DNA from: Mansonella perstans
Lineage: Eukaryota; Nematoda; Chromadorea; Rhabditida; Onchocercidae
Reading direction: 5' to 3'
NCBI GenBank assembly: GCA_037074765.1
Contig: JBAMDO010000501.1
Location: 1 to 10,124 of the forward strand
DNA: 10,124 bases
Below are positions 1 through 7,403 of the stretch, in pieces. The notes below the pieces were generated by a model. The model did no database searches. It was given only the letters and a program-made list of their open reading frames with translations, and had not been told where the DNA came from. Each line of letters starts with the position of its first letter. Position 1 is the first letter of the stretch. Made by a program: the position numbers and the translations under genes.

Positions 1-633
1 AAAAATCATTGCTTAAATTTAAAATTTAAAATGAGACAGTAATGATGAAAAGTTTTTTTTTTGAAAAAGATTCATTTGTAAAATGATGCAAGCAATGAAT
101 GTAATTGAAAAAGATAGATGGTAATGTTGAGGGAAAAGTTGGGTACTGTATTATGTAGTAAAGAAAACATAAAATTGAGACTATTAAATTATTGTTATGT
201 TATCGAAAGAATGAAAATGCAAAAGAAGAAATGAAATTGAATTATTTGCTTATTTCAGTGATTTTTTTTTTCATTTTTCCACTTCATAATAATAGATTAA
301 ATATCAAAACAGAAAGCGAAATGAATGGTATTTGTGGGAATTGCTAGAAATTATTTAGGGATCGTAATGATATTGGCTATTATAGATATCCTGGTTAGTA
401 TCCGGGATAGTATCTTGGTTTTTTGAGAGATATTTTCAGCTAATAATATTCTCTCTCTTGGAAAATCTTGTTGATTTTTCCAAATTTCTATTATTTGTAT
501 GATAGCTATAATTCATTGTAGATAAATCACTATAATCTATTCAATTTAACAATCTTATGATACTAATTTATAAGCTAACATATGTATTATAGCACAAGAA
601 ATAATAAGTTTGTTCGTAAACTCAAAATTTTTC
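1..633. other. AT-rich DNA upstream of eIF4H
   Basis: No gene is supported here. The stretch is A/T-rich with many short runs and stops in all frames. It presumably holds the eIF4H promoter and outron, but I see no clear TATA or initiator. Its only distinct structure is the 12-bp tandem repeat at 387-422, listed separately. Confidence 0.6.
387..422 (+). repeat. Three-copy 12-bp imperfect tandem repeat
   Basis: Three consecutive 12-mers are seen: TATCCTGGTTAG (387-398), TATCCGGGATAG (399-410) and TATCTTGGTTTT (411-422). They share TATC at the start and GG at positions 7-8. The patch is more GC-rich than its surroundings. In one + frame it reads Y-P-G-stop, Y-P-G-stop, Y-L-G-F, so it is not an intact exon in that frame. 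Its role is unknown. Confidence 0.7.
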
Positions 634-635
634 AG
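626..635 (+). promoter_or_regulatory. Candidate trans-splice or 5' UTR acceptor for eIF4H
   Basis: AATTTTTCAG closely matches the nematode 3' splice consensus and lies 28 nt before the proposed ATG at 664. No convincing upstream coding exon or donor pairs with it. A spliced-leader acceptor is therefore the simplest reading, with a 5' UTR intron as the alternative. Confidence 0.6.
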
Positions 636-663
636 GCTATCGAATTTGTTTTCATATTTACAA

Positions 664-2035
664 ATGATGACCGGACGGTAAATGATTTTTTTTTTTTTTT
701 TTTTTTAGTAGTTAAACAAGCTTGATTTTTAAAATCTAAATGAATTATTCGTTTTACTAAAATTAAAAAAGAAAAACTGTTGCAGGCGACAGCATAAACC
801 TATACCAGACGAAGCACCATTTAAAGCATATGTTGGAAATTTACCGCTTGATTTGGTCCCTGGTGATTTGGATTCACTTTTTGCAGATTATGCAGTAGGT
901 TTTATTTATATACTTTAAAAAAAAAAAAAAAAAAAAAAGAAAAATTGATTGGAAATAAATAATTAAGGCCAGGATAATTATACTGGCGTGCATTGGCTTG
1001 TTGATAATATCGAAAACAATAACTATTATGTATTGTTGATGTGTTTTCCCGTTTATTTATTTGAATTGTTACTTAGTTCAAGCTATTTACAGGTAATTGA
1101 GGCAAAAATGATGCGCGACTATGAGAATGATCGTTTCAAGGGTTTTGCTTACATTGAATTTCGAACTCGAGGAGATTTGGAAAGAGCTCTTACTTTGAAC
1201 GGTGTAGTAAGTGTAATTGAAATAATTATAATTACAAGAATTTGTGTCTTTGTTTTTGTCGAATTCAGATAAAATTTTTGCATTTTAAATCAAGTTCGGC
1301 GATAACAGGACATGAATGAATAGAAACAAATCATATTTTATTAAAATTACTTTTCTTCAGTCTAATTTTCATCATTTTCTTAAACTAATTGTAATTTTTT
1401 CAAAGGAATACGACGGGCGGGTATTACGTGTTGACGTAGCAGATGCACCGCGGGGGAGAGAACGTAGAGGTGGCAACCGTGGCGGTTTTGGTGGACGTAG
1501 CGGCAGTTCACGCGGTGGTGGTCCACCCTTCAGAGGTTTTTTTTCAACATAGTCTTTCAATACAATACAAATTTCTAATTGTTAACTTTACTCGTATTTT
1601 GCGTTTAAATAATAGTTGAATTGATTTGAAATTAAATTTGTCTCATTATAGGTGATAGCAGACGCGGCTGTGGAAGTAGTAGGTCTGGGGAACGACCTGA
1701 CAGTAGGAATGATAACTTTGGTCGTGTGGATTATGATAGATCAGATAAAGGTAGCGTCAACCGAGGTAGAGGTTGTGGTCAAGATATCGAGCTTGCTGCA
1801 CATTCTAGTGGTTAGCTTAATTGTTATATATTTTTCCCTTGGTATTCACCAAATTTGATATGACTCATCGCTGTCGTAAGAGTTTCAATTGATTTGTTGT
1901 ATTTCAGCACCCGGTAGGCCTCATTTAAATTTAAAACCACGCACTACTGATCCGGCAGAATTGGACAGACTGAAGAAAATTGAAGAAGAAGAGACAAGAA
2001 AACGTCAGGCACGTATCTTTGGAGTGAAGGAATAG
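664..2035 (+). CDS. eif4h: eIF4H-like RRM translation initiation factor, six exons, 217 aa
   Basis: Exons 664-677, 786-894, 1093-1206, 1406-1535, 1652-1810 and 1908-2035 join without a phase conflict into 654 nt ending in TAG. Seen: an RRM at about residues 17-93 with RNP2 AYVGNL (19-24) and RNP1 KGFAYIEF (57-64), then an Arg/Gly/Ser-rich tail from about 95 to 180. The C-terminal block RPHLNLKPRT matches the eIF4H hallmark RPRLQLKPRT, and a final RIFG resembles the family's AIFG. Known of the family: eIF4H binds RNA and stimulates the eIF4A helicase in cytoplasmic cap-dependent initiation; the C. elegans homologue is DRR-2. The start is ATGATG in a 14-nt first exon, chosen because its two leftover bases complete the codon at 786 and a strong acceptor lies 28 nt upstream. 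Oddities: the third intron has a weak donor (GTTTTT) and the second a CAAAG acceptor. The tail is shorter than the human one (248 aa total). The family call is firm; the first exon is the least certain part. Confidence 0.9.
686..706 (+). repeat. Poly-T tract of 21 in eIF4H intron 1
   Basis: Uninterrupted run of 21 T bases inside the first intron (678-785). Paired in this report with the A tract at 917-938 on the other side of exon 2. Confidence 0.9.
917..938 (+). repeat. Poly-A tract of 22 in eIF4H intron 2
   Basis: Uninterrupted run of 22 A bases just after the exon 2 donor (895-896), inside the second intron (895-1092). Confidence 0.9.
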
Positions 2036-2283
2036 TTTCAGATTATTGGATTTTCTATTACAATTGTAAAAGCACATAACTTGCTTTTAAACGGAAAGCA
2101 GCAGTATTGGCTGTCTATATTTGTGCTTTTTATTACTTGAAAAATCTTTTCATTCTTTTATACGTAATCCATATCTGTTAAATTATTTTCATGATTTTTC
2201 ACAATTTATGATATTATTAGAAGACATTTGTTAAATTCAAGATTTTGTCGTTTAATATGAAGTTTATAGTGATTCCAAATAAA
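2036..2283 (+). other. eIF4H 3' UTR with poly(A) signal
   Basis: The stretch follows the TAG stop of the eIF4H gene and ends at the canonical AATAAA signal at 2278-2283. The UTR would be about 250-270 nt long. It contains the hairpin described at 2068-2130. Confidence 0.7.
2068..2130 (+). other. Possible structured RNA element in eIF4H 3' UTR
   Basis: A perfect 9-bp outer stem is seen between AAAAGCACA (2068-2076) and TGTGCTTTT (2122-2130). The enclosed 45 nt contain a second 6-bp hairpin, TGCTTT (2082-2087) with AAAGCA (2095-2100), closing a 7-nt loop, and a weaker CAG/CTG pairing further on. The element begins 33 nt after the stop codon. Function unknown; no known RNA family is recognised. 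Confidence 0.45.
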
Positions 2284-2731
2284 CATTAGCTAAGATAAGT
2301 TAACACTTTTCTTTTGAAATTCATGGAAGATGGAAATAATGAAATTATGGTGAAAAAATCGTGAAATTTATAATTTGTTTTGTTATGTTTACAAAGATTT
2401 AGTTTGATCGATTTTCAATTTCAATTTTGAAATTCAGTTATATCATCGTTGTAATTAATAATATCTTCTACTGAAATGAGCTGCTCATATTACAAGGAAA
2501 ATTTTGCTTGTAATTTCTAGACTTTTTCTTCTTATTGCTTCATTAATTTCATTGTTACTTTTTTTTTTTTTTTTTTTTTTTGAATTAAAAGGATTGCTGT
2601 TGTTTTAACAGTATCGTATTTTTTCATGACATATTTAATTTTCTTGAAATGAAGGAATGAAATCTAAAGCAGTTTTTCCAAATATTTTTTTTTTCGGTTT
2701 TTCTTACTCCATACCATTTTGCAGGGTTTTT

Positions 2732-2765
<34 letters not shown>

Positions 2766-3045
2766 CTTTAATTATCAAACTTTTTTGTCTTTTTTTTCGT
2801 TGTTTAATTTTTCTCAAAGTATTTACAATTCTCATTTCTGGTTATTTAGTATTTTTTTATTATGGAATCACACTGCTGCAGACTTTGTTACTGTTCATGA
2901 TATCCAACTTTTACTCATCTTTAACTGTTAAGAGGATATTGAGTATTGCGATTTTTTTTTCTTGGTGAGTAAATTTTGGAATTGGAAAGTTTATTTTCTT
3001 AAATTTAATTTTGTCGAATTGATTGGATAATTTCTGACAGTTAAC
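2284..3045. other. Intergenic AT-rich DNA
   Basis: No gene is supported. Stops are frequent in all frames and the composition is dominated by T-rich low complexity. The notable items are the opposed poly-T (2559-2581) and poly-A (2739-2765) tracts and a short perfect palindrome, ATGAGC-T-GCTCAT (2476-2488). Confidence 0.6.
2559..2765. repeat. Opposed poly-T(23) and poly-A(27) tracts bracketing 157 bp
   Basis: T run at 2559-2581 and A run at 2739-2765, with 157 bp of AT-rich sequence between them. The tracts are inverted complements, so they could form a long A-T stem. No target-site duplication or recognisable element core was found, so I do not call a retroposed element. Confidence 0.6.
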
Positions 3046-3357
3046 AGTTTAGTGAATGTCAAAATTGGCTTGGGCATACTTGTGTACTACGTGTACTCGT
3101 TTGAAAAACTTAGCATTCCGACCATTGTTTTTTGGAGCGGCGGAAAATCTTCTTATAATAGGACGAATGTTTTTTTTTTCTCCAATATATGTTTCATGCC
3201 TTTCTATCCTTTTTTAAAATCATTTCCGTTAATATATAAAAATGAATTTTTCAAATATCAGGCTGCAGTACATTTGTCATTTCTTGGAAAACCTTTGGAT
3301 GTGCCTAATGGCAATTCATCCAATGTTAGGATTATCCTGGTTGACCGACTGAATTGA
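3046..3357. other. Coding-like island, strand unresolved (relic or unknown exons)
   Basis: Two patches (about 3052-3170 and 3262-3357) are less AT-rich than their flanks and read like protein on both strands. On the + strand they lie in one open frame, separated by a T-rich stretch that would make an intron of about 90 bp with acceptor TTTTTCAAATATCAG (ends 3261); the frame ends in TGA at 3355-3357. On the - strand the same patches give RIILTLDELPLGTSKGF and, separately, RRFSAAPKNNGRNAKFFKRV, each ending in a stop. The + frame begins at GTG with no ATG, and the - frames also lack a start. I do not recognise a family. Decayed exons of a former gene are the simplest explanation; chance is possible. 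Confidence 0.3.
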
Positions 3358-4289
3358 ACAGTGGTTTTTTTTTCATTTCAAGCTGAAGTTGCTTACTAAT
3401 GATTGTTAGAAGTGTTCCTTTTGTTCATTTCAAATATTTTTGGAATATCGTTAATTCGAAATCGAATATTCGTTAATTTTATGCTATTAGCATTTATATT
3501 TTTAATAGAAAGGAGGATCATTGATAACTTTTTTATGACAACAAATTATCAAAAAGAATTAAAAATATTGTAGCTTTTAAAGTTTTCAAATAGATTAATA
3601 TGTAATGAATTGGTTTATAATAACTAACGATGAATTAGTTGACAACATAATGGATATCGATGAGTGTTATTAAGAGATCTGATAGACTTTTTCATTTCTT
3701 TTTTTCTTTTCCGCATTAACTTGTTTTTCATCCCATATTTGTTTATTTTGCTTCAAGCTAATTCAGTAGTCATTTTATTTTTATCCGGAAACAACATTCC
3801 AACTTCTCTTCTTGATTTAATTTATGACATCATCCAATACTTTTATTAGTATCAATTACATAGTTTTCAAAAATTTCTTAAGTTTTGATAAGATGTATTG
3901 AAGTAATGATAAGAGTATAATTGTTGCACGATAAGATGGCACATATATTTGATAATGATAAATTTATAATTTTAAAAAGAGTTGTACTAATTGAAAATAT
4001 TTTTATTATTCTTCTCGAATTTATGATTTATTTATAAGATTAGTGTAGAAGTAATTAATTGTATTATGTTGCTTTGTTTAATTTTAACTCTTTCATGTTG
4101 AAATGAATGTCTTTTTTATTATCTATTAATTTAGTGATTTTGTATAGTTTAATTTTTTCCTTTTTTTTTTTCTTGTAAATAACTTACTACTTGCTTGTAT
4201 AGAGATCTCATATCCATTACATTGGTATGAAGATAATGATAATAGAGGTATGGAGATAATGCTAAAATAATTTTTGAGTTAAATTGAGT
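3358..4289. other. Intergenic AT-rich DNA, no supported gene
   Basis: Stops are frequent and T-rich tracts abundant. An open stretch at about 3664-3849 (+) is mostly Phe, Ile and Leu from T-rich DNA. It starts at GTG and lacks a convincing splice context, so it is not called a gene. No RNA gene or repeat of note was seen. Confidence 0.55.
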
Positions 4290-4295
4290 TTCAAA

Positions 4296-4370
4296 GCAGA
4301 AGAAGCAATTTGTGGTGTATGTTTCGATGAAGACGAAATGCTTGCAATCGAAAATTTATGGATCAATTAA
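4296..4370 (+). other. Possible relic exon encoding a CxxC zinc-knuckle-like peptide
   Basis: After an acceptor-like TTTCAAAG, the + frame reads AEEAICGVCFDEDEMLAIEN and ends in TAA at 4368-4370. The CxxC followed by acidic residues resembles the first half of a RING or PHD finger, but the second half does not follow. A GTATGT donor-like sequence lies inside it. No family can be assigned, and a chance match is possible. Confidence 0.25.
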
Positions 4371-4652
4371 CAGGAATCATTAACGATGACTTTTTTTTTA
4401 AACGTACATAAAAATTTAACGTCAACTAATTTATATTGCTTTGAACTATAATTTGGTTGAAAAGGCTTAATAATTGTATCTCTTATGATATCTGGCTAAT
4501 AATGGCAACAATGATATCTATTTTTGAATTGAATTGTAACTATCAGAAGGAATTATGAAAAGTTGACAATGACAACGACTATTTCAATGATTGAATAGAA
4601 GAGATACTTCAAAGCATTTCTCAAAATCGAATTTCATCGAAAAAAGGTCACT

Positions 4653-4678
4653 ATCATCATCATCATCATCATCATCAT
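4653..4678 (+). repeat. (ATC)8 microsatellite
   Basis: Eight perfect ATC units at 4653-4676 plus a partial AT. The repeat sits just before the coding-like stretch at 4690-5008. It is a simple-sequence repeat and a likely polymorphic site. Confidence 0.95.
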
Positions 4679-4689
4679 TTGGTAATCTA

Positions 4690-5008
4690 TTACCATTACA
4701 TTTTTCGGAATCCGTCTAAAGCAGTACTCAGAAGATATGCTGATCGTTTGGATGCACCAGAAGTAAGAAAATTGTCTCAAAGGATATTTGTCAGTGGAAA
4801 AGATGTAATTCATTGTGTAGAAAAAACCAACACTTCAACATTTGGCCATGAAATTTTGCCGTATTTGTCATATTTAGTTGACTTTTTAACAAATGATTAC
4901 ACACTCGACAACTTTTCTTCCACAATTAGTACGATGAAGATAGTGTTTTCCAAGAATTCATCGAATCTCAAAGCACGGATGATTGTGATTTTTTTTTTTT
5001 TTTTTTGA
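4690..5008 (+). pseudogene. Unrecognised coding-like exon, probably a gene relic
   Basis: An open + frame of about 100 codons with protein-like composition, including AVLRRYADRLDAPEVRKLSQ and FGHEILPYLSYLVDFL. The frame has no ATG until near its end. It opens after TTTTTCGG, one base away from a good TTTTTCAG acceptor, and runs into an 18-T tract (4989-5006) before TGA, with AATAAA at 5013-5018. These features fit an old terminal exon whose acceptor has decayed, or an unlinked exon fragment. I do not recognise the family. A real exon of an unmodelled gene remains possible. Confidence 0.35.
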
Positions 5009-5276
5009 GAACAATAAACATATTTCTTCTCATCGATTGTTTGTTAATTGTTACAATTTCTTAATTTAATTAGCAATTATATGTCTTATTTCAGCCATAA
5101 TGATTGAAATTCCTAGTACTAAAGCATAATTTTCAATTTCATATAGTAATGATACAAATTATTGATTTTGCGGTTTTCTTTCAAAAATTCAATTATTTAT
5201 GAGAAAGGTCTGTTTAATTTATCATGAATAAATTATGTGTCATATCAATTGCAGTATTCGAATATTTGTACCATTC

Positions 5277-5294
5277 AGGTCATTTCATTGACCT
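5277..5294. promoter_or_regulatory. Inverted AGGTCA half-sites, 6-bp spacer (IR6)
   Basis: AGGTCA (5277-5282), spacer TTTCAT, then TGACCT (5289-5294): a perfect inverted pair of the nuclear hormone receptor half-site, 241 bp before the BolA2 ATG. A 6-bp spacer is not the classic IR1 ecdysone-type spacing, so receptor binding is inference only. Confidence 0.4.
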
Positions 5295-5481
5295 ATTTAG
5301 GGTATGTGAAAAGTTGTGAATCCATAGATTGATTAGTACATAAGATATTGTTATATGAAATGAAAAAATGTAAAAATATTTTTTAAAAAAAAAAAGGTTA
5401 AAACATAATAAGCGCAGGTGGGAAAGAGATTGATATCTAATAACGTTGATATCAATTTTAAAACTTATATTTACATTTATC

Positions 5482-5491
5482 AATTTTGCAG
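5482..5491 (+). promoter_or_regulatory. Candidate trans-splice or 5' UTR acceptor for BolA2
   Basis: AATTTTGCAG is a good nematode 3' splice site placed 43 nt before the ATG at 5535. The frame upstream stays open for a while but lacks an ATG, so a leader junction is preferred over a coding exon. Confidence 0.55.
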
Positions 5492-5534
5492 TCTTACAAA
5501 GTGGTCAAAAAAAAATTTCAAAGTGATTGATAGC

Positions 5535-6641
5535 ATGGATGCAACGATACGCCAAAAATTAAAGGTCGCATTGAAGCCATCTCATTTGGTAAGTAATGCC
5601 TAATTAGTGCAATTTACATTTTAATCACGGTATAAGATTTAAATTTAAGATTTAGTTCTAATTGATAGGTGCATTTTCAAATGGTATTAGTTGAAGTTTT
5701 CAATTGTGACGAGATAGTGAATGTGTTGCATTCCATCAAATTTTTCATATGTTAACAATACTCATATGAAAAATGAATAGCAGACTTTAATATGAATAGC
5801 AGACTGAATAGCAAACTTTAATAATTTTTTAACAATTTTTTCCTTTTTATTTTGTTGCGTATAAATATTTTAATGAAATTAAGAATAATTGAAAATTCTT
5901 AACAAAATACGGATCGAAGATTGATCAAAAGGCTGTTGCAGTAGTTCCCTTTGTTTCTTGATTTCGTGAAATAAGTAAAAAGTGAAAATTGCAACAAATC
6001 GATTTATAAATTTTTCCAGGATATCGAAGATTTCAGCGATGGATGTGGATTGAAATTTCGTCTGGTTATTGTTTCTGATAATTTTGACAACAAAACAACT
6101 TTGGCATCGCATCGGTGATTATAAACATTTATTATTGTTGATTTTACTTAGTGATATTTATTGTGGATTCAAATATCAAATGCTCCCTTTGAAACATCAG
6201 TGCCCATAAAAATTATTCTAACCTTTATTTTAGTACCTATAAATATAATCATACAGTAATGTAAATGATGTACAGAATTGTGATTCGACTTTTAGATTCC
6301 TCTATCGTATTATGTTTTTTTTTAGCAGAGATTAAGTTATTAAGTTATAGTTGATTGTTTTCTGAAATTATTATGGAGGATATGATCCATCACGCGTGAA
6401 AATTTTGACGAATATTGCATAGTGTACTATACAAATTATTGATTTTTATATATAAATCAAAAAAAAAGATATCAAAACTGATCCAATAATTGATGTACTA
6501 TTTTGAACGTTGTATAGGTTTTGCGTTAGTTATAGACTGGTTTACGACGCTCTGAAGGAAGAAATGCAAGCAATACATGCTCTAGAAATCAAGACTTATA
6601 CACCTGAAAAGTGGAGTGCAATAGATGAAAGCGAAAAGTGA
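5535..6641 (+). CDS. bola2: BolA2-like protein, three exons, 84 aa
   Basis: Exons 5535-5588, 6020-6114 and 6536-6641 join to 255 nt ending in TGA; all three have GT...AG borders, with junctions in phase 0 and phase 2. The product spans a whole BolA domain and is nearly the same length as human BOLA2 (86 aa). Visible features are an N-terminal helix (residues 4-14), the loop with Cys27 in SDGCG, the strand FRLVIVS (31-37), the helix with RLVYDALKEEM (50-60), His64 in AIHAL, and the end motif TPEKW (72-76). Cys27 and His64 are 37 residues apart, the same spacing as the Cys and His ligands of human BOLA2. Known of the family: BolA2 forms a [2Fe-2S]-bridged complex with monothiol glutaredoxin 3 and delivers iron-sulfur clusters in the cytosol. 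The Cys in the loop favours BolA2 over mitochondrial BolA1. The start is the only ATG in the first exon. A strong acceptor 43 nt upstream (5490-5491) suggests trans-splicing or a 5' UTR intron. Confidence 0.93.
5774..5823 (+). repeat. Short tandem repeat in BolA2 intron 1
   Basis: A 19-bp unit beginning TGAATAGCAGACTTTAATA (5774-5792) is followed by a 12-bp partial copy (5793-5804) and a third full copy with one change (5805-5823). It lies within the 431-bp first intron and is probably a replication-slippage product. Confidence 0.85.
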
Positions 6642-6646
6642 AAGAC

Positions 6647-6727
6647 GTAAGTTGGTATAATTTTAAGTTAAATCAAGAGGAACATAATTTTCGACGAATA
6701 ATAACAATTTTATCATCATTTTTTCAG
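6647..6727 (+). other. Putative intron in BolA2 3' UTR
   Basis: GTAAGT at 6647 and TTTTTTCAG ending at 6727 are both fully consensus and 81 bp apart, a normal nematode intron size. The donor starts 5 nt after the TGA stop (6639-6641). Using it leaves the protein unchanged, and such a close junction would not be expected to trigger nonsense-mediated decay. Confidence 0.55.
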
Positions 6728-7317
6728 GATGTTCTGAGAGCTGAAAATGAACACTTTGGCATCAATGATCGTTTTTCTTTATTGGTTTGCTAAAATTGCT
6801 GAATGTAATTTGTGCTATTTAATACAAGAATTGAGTATTTTGGAGAAAAGATCTTGTTTTAGGAAGTAGTAATTAATGAAGCGTAGTAAATTTTCAAACA
6901 TCATTGCTGTTGTCATTGAGAAGCTGTTATCATTGGGATTTTTGTTGCTGTTATCTAAATATAATTTTCGATTTGTTTTTTCGAAATTATAAATATGTTT
7001 GATAATGTTTTAATAGAAAAAATGTTGTCATATTTTTATGTGTTAAATGACTTCTTTGTTTCTCGTGTATTCAAATTTTGAAATTACTTTTCATTATTAG
7101 TTATAATTAACCTGGTTTTGAGCTTCTAGTGGTTGGTATTGTAATCTTATTTGAGAAATTGCAATTCATATATGTCCAATATAGAGATGGATATAATTCG
7201 ACAGATAATGTTTGTGCAGTTTTGATACTTTTGGTAATTTTCTATTTTTGTAATGTTATGTGGAGACAACTTGAAGTATAGAATTAAAATTTTTTGGGAT
7301 TTCTGGAAGAGATGTGT

Positions 7318-7325
7318 TGACGTCA
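7318..7325. promoter_or_regulatory. Perfect CRE palindrome TGACGTCA
   Basis: The full 8-bp CREB/ATF consensus TGACGTCA lies 78 bp before the ACBD6 ATG. In such AT-rich DNA a perfect copy is unlikely by chance at this place, but binding is not shown. Confidence 0.5.
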
Positions 7326-7342
7326 CTTTTACCGCTTTTTGA

Positions 7343-7375
7343 TTCGGAGAGTTTTCGGAAAATGTTCTCTCCGAA
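7343..7375. repeat. Perfect 9-bp inverted repeat before ACBD6
   Basis: TTCGGAGAG (7343-7351) and CTCTCCGAA (7367-7375) are perfect complements around a 15-nt loop that itself holds TTTTC and GAAAA arms. It lies between the CRE-like site and the start codon, within the presumed outron. It could be an RNA hairpin or a dimeric protein site. Confidence 0.6.
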
Positions 7376-7396
7376 ATGAGTTGTCATAATCAGTAA

Positions 7397-7402
7397 TTAC
7401 AG
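7397..7402 (+). promoter_or_regulatory. Candidate spliced-leader acceptor for ACBD6
   Basis: TTACAG ends one base before the ATG at 7404. An acceptor this close to a start codon is typical of nematode spliced-leader trans-splicing. No in-frame upstream exon is evident. Confidence 0.6.
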
Positions 7403-7403
7403 A

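Larger units (their letters stand above)
5009..5491 (+). promoter_or_regulatory. Upstream region of BolA2
   Basis: AT-rich flank without a supported gene. It holds AATAAA motifs at 5013-5018 and 5227-5232, the inverted AGGTCA pair at 5277-5294, and at its end the acceptor AATTTTGCAG (to 5491), which precedes the BolA2 first exon by 43 nt of leader. No clear core promoter was seen. Confidence 0.5.
6642..7403 (+). promoter_or_regulatory. BolA2 3' UTR and ACBD6 upstream region
   Basis: No protein gene is supported. The first part is BolA2 3' UTR, probably carrying an intron (6647-6727). No canonical AATAAA was found anywhere in this stretch, so the BolA2 cleavage site is unknown. The last 90 bp hold the TGACGTCA site, a 9-bp inverted repeat and the ACBD6 acceptor. 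A short ATG frame at 6748-6870 (about 40 codons) has no support. Confidence 0.5.

Noticed and set aside
363..394. Upstream coding exon for eIF4H (DRNDIGYYRYPG)
   Set aside because: The flanking intron would be only about 31 bp and the phases do not join to the exon at 636 or 664.
1372..1560. Open frame on the - strand opposite eIF4H exon 3
   Set aside because: It is a Pro/Arg-rich shadow of the Arg/Gly-rich eIF4H exon and has no independent support.
3664..3849. Hydrophobic + frame that might be a membrane peptide
   Set aside because: It starts at GTG, is made mainly of T-rich codons (Phe, Leu, Ile), and has no initiation or splice context.
5280..5483. Phe/Ile-rich open frame on the - strand
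   Set aside because: The composition follows the AT-rich DNA, with no family resemblance or splice support.
5879..6112. Open frame on the - strand across BolA2 exon 2
   Set aside because: It overlaps a well-supported BolA2 exon on the opposite strand and has no recognisable domain.
6748..6870. Short ATG frame of about 40 codons after BolA2
   Set aside because: It lies in the presumed 3' UTR and looks like chance; no motif was seen.
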